Positions 40,543-50,479 of a stretch of DNA of 64,000 nucleotides are shown piece after piece (positions within the stretch are counted from its first letter, which is position 1; each line of letters starts with the position of its first letter). The translations under genes were made by a program, and so were the position numbers. Origin of the DNA: Paracoccaceae bacterium (GTDB lineage: Bacteria; Pseudomonadota; Alphaproteobacteria; Rhodobacterales; Rhodobacteraceae); the NCBI GenBank assembly GCA_902635985.1, contig CACPPZ010000002.1:5001-69000 (forward strand), in the 5' to 3' direction. The notes below the pieces were generated by a model that saw only the letters and a program-made list of their open reading frames with translations, ran no database searches and was not told where the DNA came from.

Positions 40543-42378
40543 ATGTTTAAATTTTTTGAGAGCCTTGTAGATCCATTTTGTAAGTATAAGGAAACCGATA
40601 CTCCACCCAAAGAAATATCAAATTTTTTAAAAGATTATACCAAGCCTTTCTATTTCCTGTTTGGTGTGACGGCTTTCTTTGCATTTTTATTGGCAACCAT
40701 CGAACTTCTATTAATTTATGGAATTGGGCAGATTGTTGACCTAATGCAAACGGGATCAAGACAAGAAATTTTAGAGAATGGCTTCTTTATTGGCTTTTTC
40801 TTGATCCTAGCCGGCGTTGGAATGCCAGTAATTGCCTCTATAGCTGTTTTACTAAACAACAATTCACTTATGCCAAATATAGCAACATTATTCCGCTGGA
40901 GGGGTCACAGGCAAGTTATGCGCCAGTCAGTTGGATGGTTTGAAAATGACTTTGCTGGGAGGATCACAAATAGGGTGATGCAGACCCCTCGGTCAGCAGG
41001 TGAAGTAATTTATCACGTATTTGACGCATTTAGCTATATTTTAGCTTACTTGGTAGGAGCATTATTTTTACTTGTGACCGCAGAAATAGAACTCATTGTG
41101 CCTCTTTTAGTTTGGATGTTTGCTTACAGTTATTTGATAGTTTTTGTGGTAAAACGCATTCAGCCAGCATCACAGGCAGCAGCCGATGCTAGGTCAAATT
41201 TGAACGGATACATCGTCGATACTTATACAAATATCCAATCTGTAAAATTATTCTCGAATGAAAAAAAAGAACTTGAGTATGCAAGAGAGGCGATTGCAGA
41301 TACCCGAAATACAATTATTAGAGAGTTGCGATTATATTCCATAATGGATATTTCGCTCTCTTTTTTAAATGGCATTCTAACATCTGGGACAATCGGATGG
41401 GCAATATGGCTTTGGTATTCAGAACAAACGTCAGTAGGTGTGGTGGCAGCTGCAGCAACGTTAGTTCTGCGTATAAGTGCAATGTCCGGATGGATAATGT
41501 GGGCGACTTCCACTTTTTTTCGAGAATTAGGTGTTATAAGAGAAGGGTTAGAGACTATAGCCCAACCAGTACAATTAGTGGATCATAAAAACGCTCACAA
41601 TCTGAACCTTAGTGATTCAAAAATAGAAGTTCAAAATTTATATCATCATTATGGTCGAAGCTTTGGTGGCCTTGATAATCTAAATATTAAAATTCCTGCT
41701 GGACAAAAAGTTGGGTTAGTTGGTCCCTCAGGAGCAGGAAAATCAACACTTTTTAAATTGCTTTTGCGATTCTACGATGTTGAAAAGGGCAAAATACTTA
41801 TAGATGAGCAGAATATCTCCCTGACAAAGCAAGAAAGTCTAAGAAAGCATATTGGCACAATACAGCAAGAAAGTAGCCTTTTACACAGAAGCATTAGAGA
41901 AAACATAAGCTACGGGAGAAGTAACGCCACCGAAAAGGAGATAATTGATGCGGCGAAAAAAGCAAGAGCCCACGAATTTATCGTAAACCTGGAGGACAAA
42001 GACGGTAATAAAGGATACTCCTCTAAAGTTGGTGAACGTGGCGTGAAGTTATCTGGAGGACAAAGGCAACGTATTGCACTCGCTCGTGTGATTTTAAAGG
42101 ATGCGCCAATTTTGCTTATGGACGAAGCTACAAGCGCACTAGATAGCGATATAGAAGCTGCTATTAAAGAGACTTTATCTTATTTGATGGAAGGAAAGAC
42201 CGTAATCGCAATAGCACATCGGCTCTCAACTATTGTAAACATGGATAGGATACTTGTTATGAATAATGGGCGTATTGTTGAAGATGGCTCGCACACTGAC
42301 TTATTAGGAAATAATGGTCTATATGCTAAATTGTGGGCACAACAGTCAGGTGGTTTTTTACAGACGACTGTTAAATGA
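40543..42378 (+). CDS. ABC transporter, fused permease/ATP-binding protein
   Basis: GPSGAGKSTLFKLLLRFYDVE Walker A, KLSGGQRQRIALARVILKDAPILLMDEATSALD. Confidence 0.95.
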   Translation: MFKFFESLVDPFCKYKETDTPPKEISNFLKDYTKPFYFLFGVTAFFAFLLATIELLLIYGIGQIVDLMQTGSRQEILENGFFIGFFLILAGVGMPVIASIAVLLNNNSLMPNIATLFRWRGHRQVMRQSVGWFENDFAGRITNRVMQTPRSAGEVIYHVFDAFSYILAYLVGALFLLVTAEIELIVPLLVWMFAYSYLIVFVVKRIQPASQAAADARSNLNGYIVDTYTNIQSVKLFSNEKKELEYAREAIADTRNTIIRELRLYSIMDISLSFLNGILTSGTIGWAIWLWYSEQTSVGVVAAAATLVLRISAMSGWIMWATSTFFRELGVIREGLETIAQPVQLVDHKNAHNLNLSDSKIEVQNLYHHYGRSFGGLDNLNIKIPAGQKVGLVGPSGAGKSTLFKLLLRFYDVEKGKILIDEQNISLTKQESLRKHIGTIQQESSLLHRSIRENISYGRSNATEKEIIDAAKKARAHEFIVNLEDKDGNKGYSSKVGERGVKLSGGQRQRIALARVILKDAPILLMDEATSALDSDIEAAIKETLSYLMEGKTVIAIAHRLSTIVNMDRILVMNNGRIVEDGSHTDLLGNNGLYAKLWAQQSGGFLQTTVK

Positions 42379-44213
42379 TTAATTGGATATCAAATAAGAT
42401 TGACTACAAAAAAGATAGTGTGTCTCCACCTCCACAAGAGCTCTGGAGGTTCATAGTCTGGTCTTGTGGCGGAACCTGGAAATATATTTTTTTTGGCGCT
42501 GCTGCCAGCACATTAGCCGGGTCATTCGAAATGATAACCACGATCGCTCTCGGGTGGGTAGTTGACGCCGCACAGGCAGATAGTGGACGCTCATTTTTCT
42601 TCAGTACAAATAAGTTTCTTTTACTTTTGTGCATATTAATTTTTGTATTTTTGAGGCCATTAAGTTTTTGCCTAAGCGCGCTTTTTCAAGCGATTCTTGG
42701 ACCCAAAATATTAAATATGACATTGCTGAAACTTCATAAATGGACTTTAGGCCAGTCTATAAGTTTTTTTGACAACGACTTTGCTGGCAGAATAGCGCAA
42801 AAACAACTCCAAACTGCTAACTCTCTATCAACATTAATTACAGATTTTTTACAAACTGGCGTATACGCTCTGGCATCCGTAGTTTCTGCAATGATTATAG
42901 TAGGCGCATTTGATTTAAAAAGCACATTATTTGTAGCAGTCTGGCTAATAACGTATATTGCTCTTATCAAAATATATATGCCAAGGATAAGACGTAAATC
43001 AAAGTCTTATGCTGACTCAAAAGCCATGGTGTCGGGCCAGGTTATTGACACAATAAGTAATATAAAAACTGTAAAGCAATTCGCACATATTTCTCATGAA
43101 AATGATGCGGCTGTATCAGCAATGGACAAATACCTGGATCGCTCAATTGACAGACAAAAGACCATGTTAGAGTTCCGCATCGTACTTTTGACACTTGCTG
43201 GTTTAATTCCAGTCGGCCTCGTTGGTTTATCATTGCTGTCGTGGGTCAACAATCTTGCCACGGTCGGAGAGGTTACGATCGCTGGAGCTATTGCTCTGAG
43301 ACTTGCCCAAATGACGGGATGGGTAAGTTTCACCCTAATGAATATCTATGCTCAGATCGGCGAAATTGAAGATGGTATAAAAACACTTACGCCAAGGTAT
43401 ACGCTTACAGATCAAGAGCGTGCAAAAAAGTTAATCATAGTAGAGCCAAAAATAAAAATTGAAAATTTAAAATTTAAATACGGTCGCGAAATTGGAGGAA
43501 TTACAGACTTGTCACTTGATGTTTCGGCCGGAGAAAAAATCGGTTTAGTCGGAGCTTCGGGTGCAGGAAAATCTACTTTAGTTAATCTAATACTAAGATT
43601 TTATGATGCAGAAGGCGGTCGAATTTTAATCTCAGACCAAGATATAGCAGAGATTACACAGGATAGCCTTCGTAGTAAAATTTCTGTTGTGGCTCAAGAT
43701 ACATCGATGTTTAATAGATCTGCGTATGATAATATTTTATATGGAAATCCAATTGCATCGTCTGACGATGTGATGAACGCTGCAAAAAAAGCTCAGGCAC
43801 ACCAATTCATAATGGATTTGACTGACAACCAAGGTCGCTCAGGTTTTGACGCACATCTTGGAGAACGAGGCGTTAAGCTTTCAGGTGGTCAGCGCCAAAG
43901 AATAGCTCTAGCGCGTGCAATTCTCAAAAATGCTCCAATCTTAATTTTAGATGAAGCAACCAGTGCGCTGGATAGCGAAACCGAAGCCGAAATCCAACAT
44001 GCGTTAGATTACGTGATGCGCGACAAAACTGTAATTGCTATAGCTCACCGACTATCAACTATCGTAAAAATGGATAGAATTATTCTTCTACATGAAGGGA
44101 AAATAGTGGAACAGGGGACACACAACGAATTACTAACGCATGGCGGATTATATTCAAAGTACTGGGAGCGGCAATCCGGTGGCTTTATTGGCATTGATAA
44201 GATAGCTGTTTGA
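42375..44213 (+). CDS. ABC transporter, fused permease/ATP-binding protein (paralogue of previous)
   Basis: GASGAGKSTLVNLILRFYDAEGG, KLSGGQRQRIALARAILKNAPILILDEATSALD; ATGA overlap with the upstream gene. Confidence 0.95.
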   Translation: MINWISNKIDYKKDSVSPPPQELWRFIVWSCGGTWKYIFFGAAASTLAGSFEMITTIALGWVVDAAQADSGRSFFFSTNKFLLLLCILIFVFLRPLSFCLSALFQAILGPKILNMTLLKLHKWTLGQSISFFDNDFAGRIAQKQLQTANSLSTLITDFLQTGVYALASVVSAMIIVGAFDLKSTLFVAVWLITYIALIKIYMPRIRRKSKSYADSKAMVSGQVIDTISNIKTVKQFAHISHENDAAVSAMDKYLDRSIDRQKTMLEFRIVLLTLAGLIPVGLVGLSLLSWVNNLATVGEVTIAGAIALRLAQMTGWVSFTLMNIYAQIGEIEDGIKTLTPRYTLTDQERAKKLIIVEPKIKIENLKFKYGREIGGITDLSLDVSAGEKIGLVGASGAGKSTLVNLILRFYDAEGGRILISDQDIAEITQDSLRSKISVVAQDTSMFNRSAYDNILYGNPIASSDDVMNAAKKAQAHQFIMDLTDNQGRSGFDAHLGERGVKLSGGQRQRIALARAILKNAPILILDEATSALDSETEAEIQHALDYVMRDKTVIAIAHRLSTIVKMDRIILLHEGKIVEQGTHNELLTHGGLYSKYWERQSGGFIGIDKIAV

Positions 44214-44296
44214 AATTTCGAATACTATCATCTAGATCATTTAGTGATTAATACTGTCTAAATATAGATTAAACAAACCTTATAAAGAGATAAAAT

Positions 44297-44785
44297 GTGT
44301 TAAAACGAGACTTCATTATAATTGGAATTAGTTGGCTTTTTAATGCCGGGTTTGTACTTTCAGCAACTAAATCACAAGAGGTAACCGAAATTGTCGTAAA
44401 AAAGAGTAAGAGAAAATTATATCTCCTCAGTGGTAATGAAATAATTAAGTCATACAAGGTAGATCTTGGTTTTGCTCCAAAGGGCCACAAAAACTTTGAA
44501 GGTGATGGCAAAACTCCCGAGGGAGCCTATAAAATCGATAGAAAGAACGAAAACAGTAAATACTATCTATCTGTTGGCATTTCGTACCCAAACGCAAAAG
44601 ACCAACATTTTGCAAAGCTTAAAGGTAAACTTCCAGGAGGCGATATATTTATACATGGGACCGATAAACCTTTTCGCTGGTTTCAAAAAGATTGGACAGC
44701 AGGATGCATTGCAGTAAATAATAAAGAAATTCGTGAAATTTTTAAGTTGGTAAGAATTGGCACGCCAATCTTTATTGAACCGTAG
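44297..44785 (+). CDS. L,D-transpeptidase (YkuD domain)
   Basis: FEGDGKTPEGAYKID, IFIHGTDKPF...WTAGCIAVNNKEI. Confidence 0.88.
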   Translation: MLKRDFIIIGISWLFNAGFVLSATKSQEVTEIVVKKSKRKLYLLSGNEIIKSYKVDLGFAPKGHKNFEGDGKTPEGAYKIDRKNENSKYYLSVGISYPNAKDQHFAKLKGKLPGGDIFIHGTDKPFRWFQKDWTAGCIAVNNKEIREIFKLVRIGTPIFIEP

Positions 44786-45305
44786 ACAGCGAATTTCCAC
44801 CAAGGATCATAGCCCACCAGATTTTTCCATTACGCTCTTGGTACCAAGCAAATCCTAATTCATTTGCTCTTGGATCTAATATAACTTCTCGCGTACTTTC
44901 ACTATTTATCCAAGCTGTTAGTGTGGTAATCTCACTTTCATAGGTTTCTGAAATTGTCTCACCCAAAAATACTTTCTCGTATCCGACTCGAGCTACCCTA
45001 TCTAGTGGAGATGATCCATCTGAACCAAAATGCCAGGGTCTATTTTGTATAGACATATCACGGGCGTGAGTAGCTGCAGCTGCATTTAATTCTGAATTAA
45101 ATTCAAGAATCTGAATGCCTTTTGCAATACGCAAGGCATTTACTGCATCCAACATTCGGAATTTAACATGACCAACATTTTGCCTTTTTAATTTGTATAT
45201 TTTAGGTAACGGTTTTCCATCAGGGCCCATTTCTGGAGGCCCCAACGCATTGCAGCCTGATAACCACATTAAACAAAAAACTAAGAGCCACTTTATATTC
45301 AACAT
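44772..45305 (-). CDS. CAP-domain (SCP-like) lipoprotein
   Basis: Lipobox LSGCN, LNAVN/RIAKGIQILEFNSELNAAAATHARDMS, GETISETYES; start MLNIKWLL preferred. Confidence 0.85.
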   Translation of the reverse strand: MLNIKWLLVFCLMWLSGCNALGPPEMGPDGKPLPKIYKLKRQNVGHVKFRMLDAVNALRIAKGIQILEFNSELNAAAATHARDMSIQNRPWHFGSDGSSPLDRVARVGYEKVFLGETISETYESEITTLTAWINSESTREVILDPRANELGFAWYQERNGKIWWAMILGGNSLSTVQ

Positions 45306-45439
45306 TTTGTTTCCGTTCGCACTATTCTTGCTCTTATATTGATACTTAAAGCATATCAAACACAGTTTTATTTAACTTAGCTATTTACTCCTTGTTTAGA
45401 TTGTAAATAAAACATAATGGCAATGTTATATTTAATGCC

Positions 45440-46042
45440 TTGGAGTTAGTTATGGAAGATTGGTCCCGAAGATCATTTGTAATAGCGTCATTTGCCTCAG
45501 TAAGCACTCCCGTCTGGGCACAATCAAATGTTAATGCTGACAATACTACAGAAATTGAACAAGAAATTACAAAAGCTCAACGTCACAACCTTTCAAGCTT
45601 TCGTGCACTTGATTGGCGTCCCTACTTTAGCAATTTAAAGAATGGTGCAATTCTCGTAGATATGACATCACGCGCTCTACATTTTTGGTCTGAAGACGAG
45701 GATATATATAATCTATATCCATCGAGTGTTCCAATGTCTGACGAGTTGACCCGCAGAGGTCGCACTAAAGTTGTAAAAAAAGTTGAAGGCCCAAGCTGGC
45801 GGCCTACGCCTTCTATGCTTGAAAGAAACCCTGAATGGCCAGAATTTATGCCACCTGGACCAGAAAACCCGTTAGGAACACATGCGTTGTATTTAAGTTG
45901 GCAATACTACAGAATTCATGGAACACATGACACCAGAAAAATTGGACGCAGATCCTCAAATGGCTGCATTGGATTATATAACGAACATATTAACGAATTA
46001 TTCAGTTTGACCAAAGTTGGAACACAGGTACTACTTATTTGA
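45440..46042 (+). CDS. L,D-transpeptidase (ErfK/YbiS type) with Tat-like signal
   Basis: WSRRSFVIASFASVSTPVWA signal; NPLGTHALYLSWQYYRIHGTHDTRKIGRRSSNGCIGLYNEHI. Confidence 0.9.
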   Translation: MELVMEDWSRRSFVIASFASVSTPVWAQSNVNADNTTEIEQEITKAQRHNLSSFRALDWRPYFSNLKNGAILVDMTSRALHFWSEDEDIYNLYPSSVPMSDELTRRGRTKVVKKVEGPSWRPTPSMLERNPEWPEFMPPGPENPLGTHALYLSWQYYRIHGTHDTRKIGRRSSNGCIGLYNEHINELFSLTKVGTQVLLI

Positions 46043-46075
46043 AGTACATTTATAAAACTGAAAAAGGGCAACCGG

Positions 46076-46771
46076 TTGATTAAGCCTAAACTTGTTTTAA
46101 ACGAAATCTCCTATGCAGCTTTTGGCAAAGTTATCTTAGAGGAACTAACACTTACTTTGGATGAGAAATCTATTGGCATTATAGGCAGAAATGGCTCTGG
46201 TAAATCTACATTAGCAAAAATTCTATGTGGATTGATTGACCCAAGCCAAGGTAAACTTGAAGTACATATTAATGGCAAAAATCGAAATCATCCTAATCTA
46301 AAAATTGGAATAGTATTTCAGAATCCTGACCATCAAATAATTTTTGGAACAGTTGAGGAGGAAATAGGATTTGGTCTAAAGAACTTGGGATATTCAAAAT
46401 CAGAAGTAAAAAAGAAAACTGAATTAACTCTTCAAAAATTTAACAAAGCAAACTGGATTAATTTGTCTACTGCGGCACTATCTCAAGGGCAAAGACAGCT
46501 TTTATGCATAATGAGTGTTTTTGCAATGAATCCCGCAATTATAATTTTGGATGAGGTGTTCTCAGGGTTAGATTTACCAACAACAAAAGCATTAGATACC
46601 TACATAAAAACCTTACCCCAAATGATTATACATATAACCCACAACCTACCTAGCCTAGAAAAATGCAATCGCGTCATTTGTTTAGATCATGGAAAGGTAC
46701 TTTTAGACGGATCACCAAAGTCAGTATTACAAGAATACTCAAAGCATATGCTAAGAAACATTCACTTATAA
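46076..46771 (+). CDS. bioM: Biotin ECF transporter ATP-binding protein
   Basis: IIGRNGSGKSTLAKILCGL, VFQNPDHQIIFGTVEEEIGFGL; adjacent to EcfT and BioY; TTG start. Confidence 0.88.
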   Translation: MIKPKLVLNEISYAAFGKVILEELTLTLDEKSIGIIGRNGSGKSTLAKILCGLIDPSQGKLEVHINGKNRNHPNLKIGIVFQNPDHQIIFGTVEEEIGFGLKNLGYSKSEVKKKTELTLQKFNKANWINLSTAALSQGQRQLLCIMSVFAMNPAIIILDEVFSGLDLPTTKALDTYIKTLPQMIIHITHNLPSLEKCNRVICLDHGKVLLDGSPKSVLQEYSKHMLRNIHL

Positions 46772-47373
46772 TGCTAGCTCTTCGTTTTCCTCAGCATACT
46801 TGGTTAGAAAAAATACCAGCAAGCATAAAGTTAGCGCTTTTGGCCACCGCAACTAGTGGAATTTTTTTCATAGAAACACTGGGCATTATGGCAATGCTAT
46901 TTGTGGCGACAATTGCATTTCAATTTCTACTAGGCTGGCAAATTTTTAAATTTAGTCTGGGGCTGTTAAAACCCTTATTACCCTTTATCGCAATTATAGT
47001 GGTTTGGCATCTTTATTCAGGTGCCTTAGTTCATGGTGCTATAATTATATCAAGACTATTGTTAATAGTGACGCTCGCCAATATCGTAACTTGCTCAACA
47101 AATACTAGTGAGATTTCCGAAATTATTGAAAAAATTATAAGCCCCATGCGACTTATAAATATAAATACACAAGCCATTTCACTTAGCGTTCTAATTTTCA
47201 TCCGGTTCACACCGATTATGCTAGAGAGGCAAAAAATTTTACAGCTTGCATATAGATGTAGATCGGGTAAACGGCCTTCGTGGCAAATCGTTGTGCCGTT
47301 AATATTAAGTGTTATGGATGACGCAGATCATGTTGCACAATCCCTTAAATCAAGGTCAACTTTAAGAGTATAA
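46771..47373 (+). CDS. bioN: ECF transporter transmembrane (T) component
   Basis: Multiple TM segments, LQLAYRCRSGKRPSWQIVVPLI Ala-Arg-Ser-like motif region; ATG 46771 overlaps the bioM stop. Confidence 0.85.
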   Translation: MLALRFPQHTWLEKIPASIKLALLATATSGIFFIETLGIMAMLFVATIAFQFLLGWQIFKFSLGLLKPLLPFIAIIVVWHLYSGALVHGAIIISRLLLIVTLANIVTCSTNTSEISEIIEKIISPMRLININTQAISLSVLIFIRFTPIMLERQKILQLAYRCRSGKRPSWQIVVPLILSVMDDADHVAQSLKSRSTLRV

Positions 47374-47382
47374 GTAATAAAA

Positions 47383-47928
47383 ATGGAAAAAAAGATAGTT
47401 CTGGTATCATTGTTCGCAGCTTTGATTGCCGTTCTTGGTCTCGCACCAAAAGTGATGCTTGCCTCTGGAGTACCTATTACTGCTCAAAGTATGGGTATAA
47501 TGTTATGCGGAACCGTTTTAGGAGCAAAAAGAGGCGCTTTGGCAGTTTTGCTATTTATTACACTAACTGCATTAGGGCTTCCATTATTATCAGGAGGGCG
47601 CGGTGGCTTAGGAGTTTTTGCCAGTCCGAGTGTAGGGTTTATTATTGGATTCCCGTTAGCAGCATATGTTGCTGGTTTGATTACAACTAAATTAAAGATG
47701 GTCAAAATATTTTATGCATCCCTGCTTGGAGCAATCATAGGTGGAATTTTTGTGTTATACATTCCAGGTATCATTGGAATGTCTATAATATTGGGAAAAT
47801 CGATTTCGGAAGCTATCGTAATTGCATTAATTTATTTACCAGGAGATTTGATAAAGGCATTTCTTTGTGCAACGCTCACTCAAACATTATTCAAGCTTCG
47901 GCCTGCTGATGTTTTATCACGGAGTTAA
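47383..47928 (+). CDS. bioY: Biotin transporter BioY
   Basis: ITAQSMGIMLCGTVLGAKRGALAVLLFITLTALGLPLLSGGRGGLG...PSVGFIIGFPLAAYVAG. Confidence 0.93.
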   Translation: MEKKIVLVSLFAALIAVLGLAPKVMLASGVPITAQSMGIMLCGTVLGAKRGALAVLLFITLTALGLPLLSGGRGGLGVFASPSVGFIIGFPLAAYVAGLITTKLKMVKIFYASLLGAIIGGIFVLYIPGIIGMSIILGKSISEAIVIALIYLPGDLIKAFLCATLTQTLFKLRPADVLSRS

Positions 47929-49032
47929 TCAACCTAAGCAGCGAAATATAGCAGAACTTCCTATACCACCCGCCGCGGCAATGGCTGCTATTCCTAATTC
48001 ACTTGGCGATAGGTCCGAAAACAATCTTGTTACAAGTATCGCACCTGAAGCTCCGATAGGATGTCCCCTTGCTAGAGCTCCTCCTTTCGGATTAGTTTTA
48101 ATATTCTCAAGTCCTGACCCTAAAAGACATGCCATAGCTTGTGATGCATATGCCTCCATTATTTCAACATGGTTAATATTCGTCTTTTTTAATCCGGAGC
48201 ACTTTAAAGTCTTTTCTATCGCATCTATAGGAGCGATCCCAGGCAACTTTGGATTTGCACCTACGGTAGCACCGGATACCAACTCCAGTGCTTTTCCGCC
48301 TTCAGGTACATTTTTACAAATTACAACAAAGGAGGCAGCATCCGCTGAAATTGCAGTATTTGCGTGCGTTATTGAACCAAATAACTTGGGCGCGCGCTCA
48401 CAAATTTTTAAGCTCAAATTTCTCGCATAGGGATCAAAAGAAATATTTTCTGGTCCTATTTTTACGATCTCATTGGTAAGGTATTTTTTTGAATTTAGAG
48501 CATTTGCATGACTATTAATAGCAAATGCATCTTGATCCTTCTGCGTAAACCCAAATTTCTCGGCAACCTTAAAAGCTGCTTCCGCCATATGTATTTCCTG
48601 ATCAGAATCTGGCGTAAATTCAGGGGTGTCATATGGCACCAATATTTTGTCATATTCCTGCGCTAGACGAATTGGCCTATTAGAAAAACTTTCAACACCT
48701 CCAGCCACTACTACGTTAGCACTACCGGCTTGTACCAATTTTATACCAACCATTATCGCATCAAGGCCACCCACACATTGACGATCGATAGTAAGGCCAC
48801 CAACCCTTTCCGGTAAACTACTTGCAAGAGCAATTAATCTAGAAGGATTGCCTCCTGCACCAAGAGCATTCGAGACAATTAATTCGTCTACCTCATCTGA
48901 TTTTATTCCACTAGATTCTATTACGCTATTTATGATTGGTGCTGCTAACTCATGTATTTTCAATGAAGAAAGAGGTCCATTAACTGGGGACACAATTGAT
49001 CGCTTTGCTCCGACAATATAGGCTGTTTGCAT
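47929..49032 (-). CDS. Thiolase family protein (acetyl-CoA acetyltransferase-like)
   Basis: DRQCVGGLDAIMVG active-site Cys region, GGALARGHPIGASGAILVTRL; start at 49032 (MQTAYIVGAKRS). Confidence 0.92.
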   Translation of the reverse strand: MQTAYIVGAKRSIVSPVNGPLSSLKIHELAAPIINSVIESSGIKSDEVDELIVSNALGAGGNPSRLIALASSLPERVGGLTIDRQCVGGLDAIMVGIKLVQAGSANVVVAGGVESFSNRPIRLAQEYDKILVPYDTPEFTPDSDQEIHMAEAAFKVAEKFGFTQKDQDAFAINSHANALNSKKYLTNEIVKIGPENISFDPYARNLSLKICERAPKLFGSITHANTAISADAASFVVICKNVPEGGKALELVSGATVGANPKLPGIAPIDAIEKTLKCSGLKKTNINHVEIMEAYASQAMACLLGSGLENIKTNPKGGALARGHPIGASGAILVTRLFSDLSPSELGIAAIAAAGGIGSSAIFRCLG

Positions 49033-49033
49033 T

Positions 49034-50239
49034 TTATATGTCCCACTGTTGTAACTTGCAAATATCGGGTTTTCCCGAAGGCAATAATGGAAACTTTCCA
49101 GAACTAAGTTCAATGATTTGAAACGAGCCATCAAGCGGCGGAATTGATGAAATACATTCTTCTTTGAGCTTTTCTATATCCAACACTTCACTTGTTGCAA
49201 TGTAAGCAACGGCTTTATTGCCTCTAAGTACATCATTTTTTTTTACAACCGCCACATCCAAGATACCTTTTTTTGTTATAAGATAATTCTCAATTTCTTC
49301 AGGTATTATTGCTTGATCCTTAATTTTAAATACTCGGTCTATGCGACCCAGTATAAAAAGATTTTGATCTAGATCCAATTTTGCCAATTCTCCTGGACTT
49401 ACCCAATCTGAGAATCTATTTAAATTAAAGCTATTTTCACCAACATATTTTGAAAATAAATAAGGCGATCGAACCCAGACCCTGGCAGTTTCACCTAAGC
49501 TTACTGGCTTATCAGGCCGGTCACCAAGTACTATCTCTACGCCGGGGTAGGCTTTGCCAACTGACTTTATGGGGGTGAGTATATCTGATATAGTTATAAA
49601 GCTAGTTTCACTTGACCCATAAAATTGTGTTAACTCCGCATTTGGAGCTATTTCTGATAACTCCATTAGTGTATTTTGCTCTATTGAAGCACCACCAATA
49701 AATACGTATCGTAAACTATCAATTAGATAATTCTGATACTTAGCTGATAGCATAAGTCTCAATTGTGTGGGCGTAACATAGAGTATTTCTATTTTTTTAT
49801 TCTCTAAATATTCTAATTGACTACTTGGACTCAAACCAGCTAGATGATGGACTTCGCACCCTAAAAATATTGCCTCTAAGGCTCCATATAGTGATAAGCT
49901 GTGAGTTAGCGAACCGAATAAAGCCACCCTACTGCCGCTAAGATTATAATTTTTATCATTAGTATTGAAACTTAATATCCAACTTATACAAGTCCTTTCC
50001 AAAACTTTTGGAAAACCCATTGATCCTCCTGATATAGTTTGAAAGCTTCCGCCAGTAACTGCCTCATGGGAAGTTACACCATCAGAATTTATCCTTGGCG
50101 TTTTTCCTGCATAAAGTATTTCAAAAAATAGTTCTAATTGTTTTGCAATATTCGTTTTATCTTTTGATATGGGCTTAGGAGAGATAACAGACGAATTATC
50201 ATTCCATTCAAACAGATTATGTTGCATTTTAAATCTCAA
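49034..50239 (-). CDS. AMP-binding acyl-CoA synthetase-like protein
   Basis: GGSMGFPKVLERT, LTQFYGSSETSFIT, LFILGRIDRVFKIKDQAIIPEEIENYL. Confidence 0.85.
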   Translation of the reverse strand: MRFKMQHNLFEWNDNSSVISPKPISKDKTNIAKQLELFFEILYAGKTPRINSDGVTSHEAVTGGSFQTISGGSMGFPKVLERTCISWILSFNTNDKNYNLSGSRVALFGSLTHSLSLYGALEAIFLGCEVHHLAGLSPSSQLEYLENKKIEILYVTPTQLRLMLSAKYQNYLIDSLRYVFIGGASIEQNTLMELSEIAPNAELTQFYGSSETSFITISDILTPIKSVGKAYPGVEIVLGDRPDKPVSLGETARVWVRSPYLFSKYVGENSFNLNRFSDWVSPGELAKLDLDQNLFILGRIDRVFKIKDQAIIPEEIENYLITKKGILDVAVVKKNDVLRGNKAVAYIATSEVLDIEKLKEECISSIPPLDGSFQIIELSSGKFPLLPSGKPDICKLQQWDI

Positions 50240-50479
50240 AATTACATCGCGCTACCGCCAAGTAAAATATAAATCAAAAAGCTGAAAATCGTCTTCAATG
50301 AAAAGCCCTTTTTATAAAGTAGGCATGGTTCATATTGTATAACATTTACTTGACTATAAGCTACTCAATACACTTTATTTTCAAATCAATAAAGACTATA
50401 CACGACAACTCGTGTTAAGTACTTTTCTGAAGATAAAAAAACGGATAATATAGAATTGGGAAAAACAAAAAGTTGATTA

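Noticed and set aside
47867-48430. 187-aa plus-strand ORF after bioY
   Set aside because: Antisense to the thiolase gene; low-complexity Ala/Pro-rich shadow
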